Under the pieces are notes generated by a model. It was not told the origin of the DNA and did no database searches. It saw only the letters and a program-made list of their open reading frames with translations. Of a stretch of 15,182 nucleotides of DNA, positions 7,940 to 14,887 are shown one piece after another. Both the position numbers and the translations under genes were made by a program. This stretch comes from Bacillota bacterium (GTDB lineage: Bacteria > Bacillota > Bacilli > Alicyclobacillales > SLC66): contig JAKACR010000038.1 of the NCBI GenBank assembly GCA_021821225.1, forward strand, positions 1 through 15,182, given 5' to 3'. The first letter of the stretch is position 1; each line of letters starts with the position of its first letter.

Positions 7940-8941
7940 GTGAAACTGTTTGTGACGGGTGGGGCAGGGTTTATTGGCAGCAATTTCGTGCGGCACATGC
8001 TGCAGGCGCGCGCGGATGTGGAGATTGTGAACTTCGACGCATTGACCTATGCGGGCAATTTGGCCAATGTGGCCGGCCTCGGCGACCGCCACGCCTTCGT
8101 GCGCGGCGACATCTGCGATGCGGGGGCGGTGCGGGCCGCGATGGAGGGAGCGGACGCGGCGGTGCACTTTGCGGCGGAGAGCCACGTGGACAGGTCGATT
8201 GCGTCGGCGGCGGAATTCGTCCGGACCAATGTGGAGGGCACGCGGGTCCTGCTTGATGCGGCGCGGGAGGTGGGCATGGGCAAATTTGTGCACGTGTCGA
8301 CGGACGAGGTGTACGGGACGCTCGGCGAGACGGGCAAGTTCACGGAGGAGACGTGTCTCGCGCCAAATTCGCCGTACAGCGCGTCGAAGGCGGGCTCGGA
8401 CCTGTTGGTGCGCGCGTATGCGGAGACGTACGGGTTTGCCGGGGTGATCACGCGCTGCTCGAACAACTATGGGGCGTACCAGTTTCCGGAGAAATTGATC
8501 CCGCTGATGATCATCAATGCGCTGGAAGACAAGCCGCTCCCCGTTTACGGCGACGGCGGCAATGTGCGCGATTGGCTGCACGTGTCGGACCACTGCCGGG
8601 CGATTGAGCGCGTGCTGGATAGGGGCGTCGCGGGGCAGGTGTACAATATCGGCGGCAATAACGAGCGGACCAACCTCTCGATCGTGCGCGAGATCCTGCG
8701 CCTGATGGGCAAGGGCGAGGACTTGATCACATTTGTGCAGGATCGGCTGGGGCATGACCGGCGGTATGCGATTGACGCGGGCAAGATGCGGCGGGAGTTG
8801 GACTGGGAGCCGGAGTATGACCTGGCGCGCGGCCTGGCGGAGACGGTGGCGTGGTATGTGGAGAACCGGGCCTGGTGGGAGCCGATTCGGTCGGGCGAGT
8901 ACCGGGAGTACTACGCGCGCCAGTATGGGGCCTCGCTGTAG
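7940..8941 (+). CDS. rmlB: dTDP-glucose 4,6-dehydratase
   Basis: RmlB oxidises, dehydrates and reduces dTDP-glucose to dTDP-4-keto-6-deoxyglucose using tightly bound NAD+. The 333-aa length is normal for the family. TGGAGFIGSNF (6-16) is the dinucleotide loop. HFAAESHVDRSI (76-87) is an RmlB signature. STDEVYG (120-126) supplies the catalytic Thr-Asp-Glu triad (T121, D122, E123), and YSASK gives Y146/K150. TRCSNNYG (171-178) and the late motif RDWLHVSDH are also present. The GTG at 7940 is the start: GGAGG (7925-7929) lies 10 nt upstream and the Rossmann strand begins at residue 3. It lies between rmlC and rmlD. Confidence 0.97.
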   Translation: MKLFVTGGAGFIGSNFVRHMLQARADVEIVNFDALTYAGNLANVAGLGDRHAFVRGDICDAGAVRAAMEGADAAVHFAAESHVDRSIASAAEFVRTNVEGTRVLLDAAREVGMGKFVHVSTDEVYGTLGETGKFTEETCLAPNSPYSASKAGSDLLVRAYAETYGFAGVITRCSNNYGAYQFPEKLIPLMIINALEDKPLPVYGDGGNVRDWLHVSDHCRAIERVLDRGVAGQVYNIGGNNERTNLSIVREILRLMGKGEDLITFVQDRLGHDRRYAIDAGKMRRELDWEPEYDLARGLAETVAWYVENRAWWEPIRSGEYREYYARQYGASL

Positions 8942-8952
8942 GGCGGGTAAGG

Positions 8953-9016
8953 CGGGCTGACGGGCTGACGGGCTGACGGGCTGACGGGCTGACGGGCTGA
9001 CGGGCTGACGGGCTGA
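8953..9016. repeat. Eight exact tandem copies of CGGGCTGA
   Basis: The 8-bp unit CGGGCTGA is repeated eight times without error from 8953 to 9016, followed by a partial CG. It fills most of the 96-bp gap between the rmlB stop and the rmlD GTG. Being an 8-mer it changes frame with each copy, so it would not be tolerated inside a gene. Perfect identity suggests recent expansion by slippage and a locus likely to vary between strains. Confidence 0.97.
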
Positions 9017-9037
9017 CGCGAACGGGGGGCAAAAGGC

Positions 9038-10195
9038 GTGCGTGTGCTGGTGACGGGGATCGGCGGGCAACTGGGGCATGACGTGGTCGCAATCGGTGAC
9101 GCCATGGCGCGGACTGGTGAGTTTGCGCCGCGGGGGCTAAGGTGGCCGCTGGCGGCGGGGCTGATTGGACCATTTCGTCTCACGGAGCGGGTCGAGGTGC
9201 GGGGCGTGGGGCGCGAGCAGCTCGATCTGGGGCGGGCGGACGTCGTGCGCGCGGCGGTGCTTGATTGGCGGCCGAACGTGATTGTGCATGCTGCGGCCTA
9301 CACGAAGGTGGACTTGGCGGAGGGCGACGGCCGGCTGGAAGCATACGCGGTCAATGCGTTCGCTGCGCGGGCGCTCGCCCGTGCGGCGGCGGAGGTGGAC
9401 GCGGAGATGCTGTATGTGAGTACGGACTACGTCTTTGACGGCGCGAAGGGCGCTCCGTACGGTGAGTGGGACGCAGCGGCGCCGATCAACGAATACGGTC
9501 GGTCCAAGTGGGCGGGCGAAGAGTTTGTGCGGCGGACATTGGATCGGCACTGGATTGTGCGGACGTCGTGGGTCTACGGGGAAAACACCGGGGCGTCGGG
9601 CGGCAATTTCGTGAAGACGATGCTGCGCGTGGCGCGCAGCCAACTGGCGCAGAACGGCCGGGACGGTGCGGACGCGCGGCGGGCGGAGGTGCGCGCGGAC
9701 GACGCGCGGCAGGCGGAGGGCCAGGGCGCTGCGGACGACGGGCGGAGGGCGGAGGTGCGCGTGGTGGCGGACCAGGTGGGCTGCCCGACGTGGTCGCGGG
9801 ACTTGGCCGAGGGCATCTGGATGCTGGTGCTTGCGTCGCGAGGAACATTGGAACGGTCGGCGGCGCGGAGTGAGGCGGGCGCGACGGGCGGGCGGCGTTC
9901 ATCGGTGGATGCAACGGACGTCAGGCTTGACGGCTGGCGTGACCTGTACGGGACCTACCACATGGCCGGAGGCGGGGCGTGCTCGTGGCATGACCTGGCG
10001 GTCGCGACGTTTGCGGCGGCGGGATTGGGTGAACGGGTAGCGGTGCATCCTGTGACGACGGCTGAGTTTCCGCGCCCGGCGCGTCGGCCTGCGCACTCGG
10101 TGCTGGAGCCGCTGGCCTGTATGGCGCAGGGACTTCCGGTGCTGCGCCCGTGGGACGAGGCGGTGGATGAGTTTGTGCGGGGGCTCGAGGGCTGA
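9038..10195 (+). CDS. rmlD: dTDP-4-dehydrorhamnose reductase with low-complexity insertions
   Basis: RmlD reduces dTDP-4-keto-L-rhamnose with NAD(P)H, the last step to dTDP-L-rhamnose. Family landmarks are LVTGIGGQLGHD (4-15), VIVHAAAYTKVDLAE (81-95), YVSTDYVFDG (126-135), YxxxK at Y153/K157 (EYGRSK), RTSWVYG (175-181) and FPRPARRPAHSVL (344-356). The protein is 385 aa against about 290 usually. The excess is in three places: residues about 20-52 after the first strand, about 204-240 (Arg/Ala/Asp-rich, VRADDARQAEGQGAADD), and about 269-300. All catalytic motifs survive. The start is the GTG at 9038 after a G-run (about 9024-9029), immediately downstream of the 8-mer array. Confidence 0.93.
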   Translation: MRVLVTGIGGQLGHDVVAIGDAMARTGEFAPRGLRWPLAAGLIGPFRLTERVEVRGVGREQLDLGRADVVRAAVLDWRPNVIVHAAAYTKVDLAEGDGRLEAYAVNAFAARALARAAAEVDAEMLYVSTDYVFDGAKGAPYGEWDAAAPINEYGRSKWAGEEFVRRTLDRHWIVRTSWVYGENTGASGGNFVKTMLRVARSQLAQNGRDGADARRAEVRADDARQAEGQGAADDGRRAEVRVVADQVGCPTWSRDLAEGIWMLVLASRGTLERSAARSEAGATGGRRSSVDATDVRLDGWRDLYGTYHMAGGGACSWHDLAVATFAAAGLGERVAVHPVTTAEFPRPARRPAHSVLEPLACMAQGLPVLRPWDEAVDEFVRGLEG

Positions 10196-10574
10196 ATGGG
10201 CTGCCGGGCAGATGAAGTGCGGCGGGGCTCGTGGACGGACTGCGGGCTGCGGCGGGAGTGCGGCGGCAGGAGCGGCCGGACCGGGTGCGGCTGGGCACGG
10301 GCGGCGCGGGGCCCGCGAGCTGGGGCTTTGGGGCGGCACGGGCGCTACGAGGGGCCCACGAACTGGGGATGGGGGACGGCTCGGCGATAGTCACAGGGGT
10401 TACGCAAGTGGACGATGGCGACGGCAATAGGCACCCCAATTGGTCACCGCTCAGCATATTGATGAGATAGCGTGATACTCTCGGATTGACTTCATGGCGA
10501 TCGGCGCCACCGTGCAAAGAGTGATAGAGTCCTGTCATCGGCGCAGAGCAACGACGGCATGGCCACTCACGAAC
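10196..10574. other. GC-rich intergenic spacer after rmlD
   Basis: These 379 bp between rmlD and the convergent Rpn gene hold no credible coding sequence. The first 180 bp are G-rich and irregularly repetitive (GGCGCGGGGCCCGCGAGC-type blocks). 10382-10444 is a degraded copy of the dispersed repeat. I see no clear bidirectional terminator. Confidence 0.6.
10382..10444 (+). repeat. Degraded partial copy (D) of the dispersed repeat
   Basis: CGGCGATAGTCACAGG, then GATGGCGACGGCAATAGGCA and CCCAATTGG, align best with the first 65 bp of copy A at 6797-6860, which has the same GATGGCGACGGC segment. The remainder of the element is missing, and the right arm of the conserved stem is lost. Confidence 0.65.
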
Positions 10575-11417
10575 TCAGTTTTCCATTTGCTTGCGAAGTC
10601 GTTTTACTTCTTCTGCGGACAGTCCGGTCAAACGCGCAATGCGCTCGGTGTCCATACCGTCCGCCAGCATTGCCTTGGCCGTTTCCATTCGGCCTTCCAT
10701 CCGACCTTTGTCTTCGGCTTCCCCAATGGCCGACGCATAGTCATGCAGTGCTTTTTGCCGAGCCTCATATAGCATCCGTGTCTGCTCGTCCTGGCTCAAG
10801 AACTCCAATGTCGTCAGCGCTTTTTGCATCATCGGTTCCTCCTTCGCCAGTTCCTCCATCCGTTCTCTTGTGCGTGCCGCGAGAAAGAGCATCCACCGTA
10901 CCAGCTTCTTTTCCAGTCCCACAGACTGTTCCCGCAGCTTGCGTAATTCCAGAAAATGAATCTCCAGTGCGTCGGTCAGCAGGTGATCCGTCGTGTCTTC
11001 GCGAACATGGAAGACAGTGTGATGCCGTTCGCCCGCGATCGCGTCAAAGTCCAGAATATTCACCGCGATTGTCTTTTGCAATGCCTGGTATCGGGTGCCC
11101 TCTTCCATCTGCCCCGCATACAGGCGCGCCCAGTAATACAGCGTGCGCTTTCGCATCTCTCCGGTATTCCACAGCTGAATCTCAATGTTGACCAGCGTTC
11201 GCGTCTCCGTGCGAGCGCGAATGTCGAGCACCGACATCTTATCGCTCAGCGCTTCCTTGTCGAGAAACGGATTGAGGATCTCGACCGACTCGATGAGCGA
11301 TTCGTTCGCCGACTCGAAAACCGAGTTGAGAAAACTCACCAGCACATCCGCGTTTTTCTCGTCCCCAAAGAGACGTTTGAACACGAAGTCGACCGTGGGA
11401 CGAAGCAATTCTGACAT
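10575..11417 (-). CDS. Rpn family recombination-promoting nuclease / putative transposase
   Basis: A 280-aa PD-(D/E)xK-type protein of the Rpn/YhgA-like family (PDDEXK_2 type), whose E. coli members are DNases that promote RecA-independent recombination. RPTVDFVFKRLFGDEKN (6-22) is the family's N-terminal hallmark. The nuclease core is LDIRARTETRTLVNIEIQ (64-81), with D65 and E79-x-Q81 as probable catalytic residues. YYWARLYAGQMEEGTRY (94-110) follows. The C-terminus holds repeated Glu/Arg-rich helices (KGRMEGRMETAKAML) and a short HTH-like end (IARLTGLSAEEVKRLRKQ, 260-277). The ATG at 11417 is chosen because GGAGGG lies 6 nt upstream; longer in-frame starts add a non-conserved Arg-rich stretch. 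It is convergent to rmlD and looks intact. Confidence 0.88.
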   Translation of the reverse strand: MSELLRPTVDFVFKRLFGDEKNADVLVSFLNSVFESANESLIESVEILNPFLDKEALSDKMSVLDIRARTETRTLVNIEIQLWNTGEMRKRTLYYWARLYAGQMEEGTRYQALQKTIAVNILDFDAIAGERHHTVFHVREDTTDHLLTDALEIHFLELRKLREQSVGLEKKLVRWMLFLAARTRERMEELAKEEPMMQKALTTLEFLSQDEQTRMLYEARQKALHDYASAIGEAEDKGRMEGRMETAKAMLADGMDTERIARLTGLSAEEVKRLRKQMEN

Positions 11418-11768
11418 GGATCGCCCTCCGTTCGCACTCATCTTCGCTTCCAGTATACCACCTTCTTTGACGTGATCTCCAACGGATTCTGCGGTAAGAT
11501 TCCGCCGCCGCCTCCGTCGGCTCGCAGAGAGAAAGAGGGGCTTGTTCCTGTAACCAAACCGCGCTGGCATGCGTCTATAAAGAAACAGTTGCAAGAAGAA
11601 ACAGTTGCAAGAAGAAACGGGCGCGAGGGTGGTTGGCGTGGGTCGGCGTGGGTCGGCGGGGTTCGGTTATATTGGGAATTTGTATCGTATTGGTGACGAG
11701 TTTGGTGACATGGAACGGGGCCATGGGTACACGGCGGGTATTGGCATCCCCTTTTCTGGCTTAATTAG
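11418..11768. other. Intergenic region upstream of the Rpn gene, with short tandem repeats
   Basis: This 351-bp stretch lies between the Rpn gene start and the 5'-truncated propeller pseudogene. A 16-bp unit (GAAACAGTTGCAAGAA) occurs at 11582-11597 and 11598-11613 with a third partial copy. An 11-bp GTCGGCGTGGG-type repeat follows at about 11635-11660. On the minus strand TATACT near 11453-11458 could be a -10 for the Rpn gene, but no good -35 is present. Confidence 0.5.
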
Positions 11769-12408
11769 AAAGTAATAACAAATAGAATTGACAGTGCGAG
11801 CATCGTGCCTGGGGGATTCATTGCCATCGCGGGTCAACGCTTGCATCATGCGACTGACTCTATCTACACCAGCCAGAATGCAGGGAAGAGCTGGGATACG
11901 ACCTCGGGCGCATTTGGCGGATTGACAGGCATCGCCATCCAGTTTGTGAGCAACGAGGTCGGGTACGCGGCCTACGCCCCTTTTTTCTATTCCGGATCGA
12001 CTGCGGCCCACGATCGCTATCGCACGACGGATGGAGGAAAGGTTTGGACTCGAATCGGGCTTGATCGATTCTCTTGGGTGTCTGGGAGCGATCTCACCCA
12101 TGCGGGCGCCACCGTCATTTTTGCCGGACTCATGGGCCCTCCCGGCGCGTCCGATTCCACCTTCCGCGTCCGATTCCACCTTCAATGAAATGGTGCGCTC
12201 GCGGGGCGTATTGATCGCGTACAATCCAGCTTCGCGGTCTGTACGGGCGTTTGATCTGGGGCGGCATATTCCCATATCGCTGTCTTTTTCATCGGCGAAT
12301 GTGGGCGTCATGGCGACGGCAGACGGGCGCCTGTACGGAACTCGTGACGGCGGCGCTTCTTGGCAGGCCCTGTGGGTGAACTCTGGGGCGGTGAACGCCG
12401 TGTACTGA
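11769..12408 (+). pseudogene. Broken Asp-box (BNR/YCF48-like) beta-propeller gene
   Basis: Three Asp-box motifs (S/TxDxGxxW) are visible: TSQNAGKSW, TTDGGKVW and TRDGGASW. Each begins a propeller blade of the kind found in BNR/sialidase-like and YCF48-like secreted proteins. The 5' end is missing: the frame opens after a stop at 11766 and reaches the first blade without a signal peptide or clear start (GTG 11805 is the first candidate). The frame then breaks at a perfect 19-bp tandem duplication (12146-12164 and 12165-12183). Removing one copy restores a continuous reading (SDSTFNEMVRSRGVLIAYN onward) through the third Asp-box to the stop at 12408. The gene is therefore doubly disabled; the duplication looks recent. 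Confidence 0.8.
12146..12183. repeat. 19-bp perfect tandem duplication that frameshifts the propeller gene
   Basis: CGCGTCCGATTCCACCTTC occurs twice back to back. Nineteen is not a multiple of three, and the +1 shift exactly accounts for the change from the upstream to the downstream reading frame. Confidence 0.97.
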
Positions 12409-12420
12409 TCTGCCGCCTCG

Positions 12421-12457
12421 GCGGTGGTGCGGGTGGTGCGGGTGGTGCGGTGCGGGG
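12421..12457. repeat. 9-bp tandem array at the left edge of repeat copy B
   Basis: About three units of GCGGGTGGT (the first one base short) run from 12421 to 12446 and end in GCGGTGCGGGG, just upstream of copy B. The same array, with six units, precedes copy C. Confidence 0.85.
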
Positions 12458-12462
12458 TACGG

Positions 12463-12710
12463 GGCGATAGCCACAGGTTTTGCGCTTAAGCAAGCGCTGG
12501 AGAGGGCAGTAAGCATGGCAATTGCGCTTATTGAGGCCATTTTGGTCGCTTAGCACTGGTTTCCGGTTCTATATTGGTGGAATATGGGTGGCTAAGTGCG
12601 TTTCCAGTGCTTATGTCTGTGGGGGGACTTGGTGGGGGTTTGGCCGGGGGACTGGGGGGAGCCTGGCGAACGGGATCAGGCCCCGCTTGGACCGGGGCGT
12701 TCGCTTGCCG
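12463..12710 (+). repeat. Dispersed structured intergenic repeat, copy B
   Basis: This full copy is close in sequence to copy C and in the same orientation. Predicted stems are GCGCTT/AAGCGC near 12482-12497 (loop AAGC), CAGTAAGC (12507-12514) with GCTTATTG (12526-12533), TAAGTGC/GTGCTTA around the TTTCC loop near 12592-12614, GCCTG/CAGGC (12661-12681), and GCCCCG/CGGGGC just after. It separates the propeller pseudogene from the end of the minus-strand three-gene operon. No protein reading frame in it looks selected. Confidence 0.9.
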
Positions 12711-12762
12711 CCTTATCACTGGTCCCCAGCGCGTTTTTGGGGGGTGTGAGGCTTAGATCGCT

Positions 12763-13518
12763 CTAACGCCGCCGCCTTGGCTGGCTCGGGCTTTGCGGGA
12801 ACTTTTGCATCCACTTCGCGAAGATTGTGGACGGGTCGATTGTATGGATGGCGTCCGCACCGCGTGATGAGGAGAGAATGGCATCCAGATCGCGAGTGTC
12901 CTTGAGGGATGCCACGTTAATGTTCGTGCCTGGTGACGGAACATGCTGTCGGATTCCGCACATGTAGTTCAACTTGCGCCGGCTGTTCTGGGATCTGTTG
13001 CGAAAATAGGAATACGCGTTGTGTTTATACTCGACAAGCATCCATGAGATCGTATGCTTGTCCCACAGACCGGCCGATGCATGACTCACGATGACGACAT
13101 CGATCCGGCTAGTGCCCATGGAGGCGCCGTCAACCAGTATGTCAGGCTCATCAAATGTGAGGTCTTCCCTCGCGGAGTAGATGATAAAGACGATCTCTTC
13201 CAGGACGGCTCCGATCCGTGATGCGTATTGTCTCCAATATGTCGTGATCGCCGAGTCGAATTTTCGAAGTGTACGCGCGCTCTCATCGATGCGAACACCT
13301 CTGCGGTTCTTCTCTAAATCTATCTCGTTCATCCACAATGCGTTGCGTCGTGTGTCATCCCGGTCACTTGCAATCTCAGAGGCTTTGGAGAGTAAATAGA
13401 TGTAGGCTGCGTTCGCCTTGAGAAAGGCAATCAGCTTGTATAGTGCATCCGTCGGTTGTAACTGACGGCGGTCCCCGCCGACGCATTGGACAGTTCCAAG
13501 AGACATGGGCATGTTCAT
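12763..13518 (-). CDS. Putative PD-(D/E)xK-like nuclease, third gene of the SecB-like operon
   Basis: A 251-aa protein I cannot assign to a named family. Its centre looks like a PD-(D/E)xK core: a helix with an acidic residue (AVLEEIVFIIYS, E107/E108), a strand with D140 in TSRIDVVIVSH, and W-M-L-V-E-Y-K-H with E163-x-K165 on the next strand. Spacing and flanking hydrophobic strands fit restriction-endonuclease-like folds, so DNA or RNA cleavage is the best guess. The N-terminal 100 residues are helical and charged. The C-terminus ends in a basic tail (QPRRRR). Its ATG (13518-13516) overlaps the upstream stop as ATGA, which suggests translational coupling; there is no strong ribosome binding site. 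It could be the toxic effector of the module. Confidence 0.6.
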   Translation of the reverse strand: MNMPMSLGTVQCVGGDRRQLQPTDALYKLIAFLKANAAYIYLLSKASEIASDRDDTRRNALWMNEIDLEKNRRGVRIDESARTLRKFDSAITTYWRQYASRIGAVLEEIVFIIYSAREDLTFDEPDILVDGASMGTSRIDVVIVSHASAGLWDKHTISWMLVEYKHNAYSYFRNRSQNSRRKLNYMCGIRQHVPSPGTNINVASLKDTRDLDAILSSSRGADAIHTIDPSTIFAKWMQKFPQSPSQPRRRR

Positions 13519-13946
13519 TTAACGATGTATGGCCCAAGGATTAGTGGGGGCAATCCCATGCGATTTGTCGCGTCACTCACTATCTCTCTCAGATATGGCC
13601 ACCCGTTTAATGGGATATTGAATGCGGCAAACGTATCTGTCATCTGTTTGGTGAGAGATAATTCTTGGTCATAGGAGTAATCCAGCAGGATCGTGCCTGC
13701 GATGTGGAACAGCACTCTAGACGCATCGTCGGGGTGCTGAACGCGAATGGAGAACACAATTTTTCCGGAGAGTTTACCGGGAGAGGTCTTCTTTGCTTGG
13801 AAGTCATACTTCGGTACGACAGACCAAGTGTGAATGCCCGGATCCGCGTCTGCCTTGTGTTGGTAGTTCAGGCGGAGGATTGTAATGGATTGGAAACCTA
13901 AAGACGACAGAAATCTTTCGTAGTCACCGGTTCGATCCTTGCCCAC
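13515..13946 (-). CDS. SecB-like chaperone-fold protein
   Basis: About 143 aa, the size of SecB. The C-terminal half is the diagnostic part: GWPYLREIVSDATNRMGLPP then LILGPYIV (115-142). This parallels the SecB end 'LFPYAREIIS.L...GGFPPL.L.PINF'. Before it come alternating strands (SITILRLNY, TWSVVPKYDF, GKIVFSIRVQ, HIAGTILLDY) as expected for the SecB beta sheet. SecB binds unfolded preproteins; SecB-like proteins in TAC modules instead stabilise an antitoxin. I prefer the GTG at 13946 because AAGGTAGG, formed by the end of the upstream gene, lies 9 nt before it. The ATG at 13967 is in frame and would overlap the upstream gene by 19 bp, but lacks a ribosome binding site. Function is inferred. 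Confidence 0.62.
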   Translation of the reverse strand: MGKDRTGDYERFLSSLGFQSITILRLNYQHKADADPGIHTWSVVPKYDFQAKKTSPGKLSGKIVFSIRVQHPDDASRVLFHIAGTILLDYSYDQELSLTKQMTDTFAAFNIPLNGWPYLREIVSDATNRMGLPPLILGPYIVK

Positions 13947-13948
13947 GG

Positions 13949-14479
13949 CTAAGCGCCTACCTTCCATCCCGGGGGGCCGCCGTAGACGGCAGGCTGCCGA
14001 CTTGAATAGATTGCGCCGTCTACGCGACGCTCTTCCTCGACACGGATAGCCGACAAATCGCGGCCTATGCCCAGAAGCTCGCTATTGACATCGATAGCGA
14101 GATCCCAAGCCGCTTGCGGTGTCATGGACCGGCCCACGAGGCTCTCCTCAGCAAGCTTCGTACGAGTGGTGAGTGCTTTCATGATCCGTGTGGCGCGGTA
14201 TGTGACCTCAAAACTATTTGCACGTGAGCAGGCGGTAACGATCGATTCCACTGCCAGTTCAAACGCCCCAACGGTTTTCTCCATATCGTTCTGTCGGGTC
14301 CCGCTTTGTTCCAGAGAACTATAAGCGGCGGTCATCGCTTCATGAGCCGCTTTATACTCTGAAACGGCGCGTTCAAGTTCAACCAATCCAGCCGCATCCT
14401 CGGCCAACATGACATCATTCTTAGGCTCAGCGCAGTACCGTGAGAGAGTGGTTGTCTTCGTCGTGAATGTCTGTGTCAA
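13949..14479 (-). CDS. Unknown helical protein, first gene of the SecB-like operon
   Basis: A 176-aa protein of no family I recognise. Residues 25-150 appear almost entirely helical with heptad-like spacing (ELERAVSEYKAAHEAMTAAY, then MEKTVGAFELAVESIVTAC, and TRIMKALTTRTKLAEESLV). There is no signal peptide or membrane segment. The last 20 residues change character: Y158, Y166 and W172 lie in a Gly/Pro-rich flexible tail (VYGGPPGWKV). The TTG at 14479 is chosen because GGAGG lies 9 nt upstream; no later ATG has a ribosome binding site. The stop is 2 bp from the GTG of the SecB-like gene. It could be an antitoxin or client of the chaperone, but that is conjecture; no DNA-binding motif is evident. 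Confidence 0.55.
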   Translation of the reverse strand: MTQTFTTKTTTLSRYCAEPKNDVMLAEDAAGLVELERAVSEYKAAHEAMTAAYSSLEQSGTRQNDMEKTVGAFELAVESIVTACSRANSFEVTYRATRIMKALTTRTKLAEESLVGRSMTPQAAWDLAIDVNSELLGIGRDLSAIRVEEERRVDGAIYSSRQPAVYGGPPGWKVGA

Positions 14480-14494
14480 TCCGATCAGCCTCCG

Positions 14495-14522
14495 GGTATA
14501 TTGGTCGCCGTGCGCGTGTCAA
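14495..14522 (-). promoter_or_regulatory. Candidate promoter of the three-gene operon
   Basis: On the minus strand TTGACA (14522-14517) is a perfect -35 hexamer and TATACC (14500-14495) follows after 16 bp. Against it, the GGAGG at 14493-14489 would lie at or just before the expected transcription start, so either the true start is unusual or the hexamers are coincidental. Confidence 0.35.
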
Positions 14523-14887
14523 TCACACAGTATGCCCAATGGATGAATGGGTGAACCAATAGACCGTGTCTTCGTGGCGATCAGCCCCGTTATTCCGCCA
14601 GCAAGAGAGTGTTCACAGCATGCAAAGCTGCCAGGCCCGCACTGCTGAACTGCTGCGCACGAAGACGAATCGTTACAATGTCAATAGTAATACGGCATCT
14701 ATCGAGATGCAACAGGACTCTTCAAAATTATAAATTATACTATTAATAGGAGAATTGTTACCGTACAGCATTGTACGCCACCCGTACGGTGGTGCGCACG
14801 ACAAGTGGTGCGGGACCAATGACGCAAGATTCCGTGCCGCCGTCTCGACAGTCAGTGGCAAGCGGTGCGAAAGACGTGGATGCCGCG
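14523..14887. other. Intergenic region upstream of the operon, with AT-rich island and hairpins
   Basis: No convincing gene. An AT-rich island at 14724-14748 (with TATACT at 14736-14741) is followed by AGGAG at 14748-14752. Two small perfect hairpins then occur side by side: GTACA/TGTAC at 14763-14776 and CCACC/GGTGG at 14778-14792. A TTG at 14755 opens a 66-codon frame running into the 9-bp array, but it is only 2 nt from the AGGAG. The layout could be a rightward promoter with a structured leader. Confidence 0.35.

Noticed and set aside
8953..9016. CRISPR array
   Set aside because: The repeats are contiguous 8-mers without spacers, and no cas genes are present.
7856..9079. 407-codon minus-strand open frame opposite rmlB
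   Set aside because: It is an antisense shadow of a clear rmlB; its repeated Ser-Ala-Arg-Gln-Pro-Val end is just the 8-mer array translated.
11667..12311. 214-codon minus-strand open frame opposite the propeller pseudogene
   Set aside because: The plus strand carries three Asp-box motifs and the frame restoration at the 19-bp duplication, while the minus frame resembles nothing.
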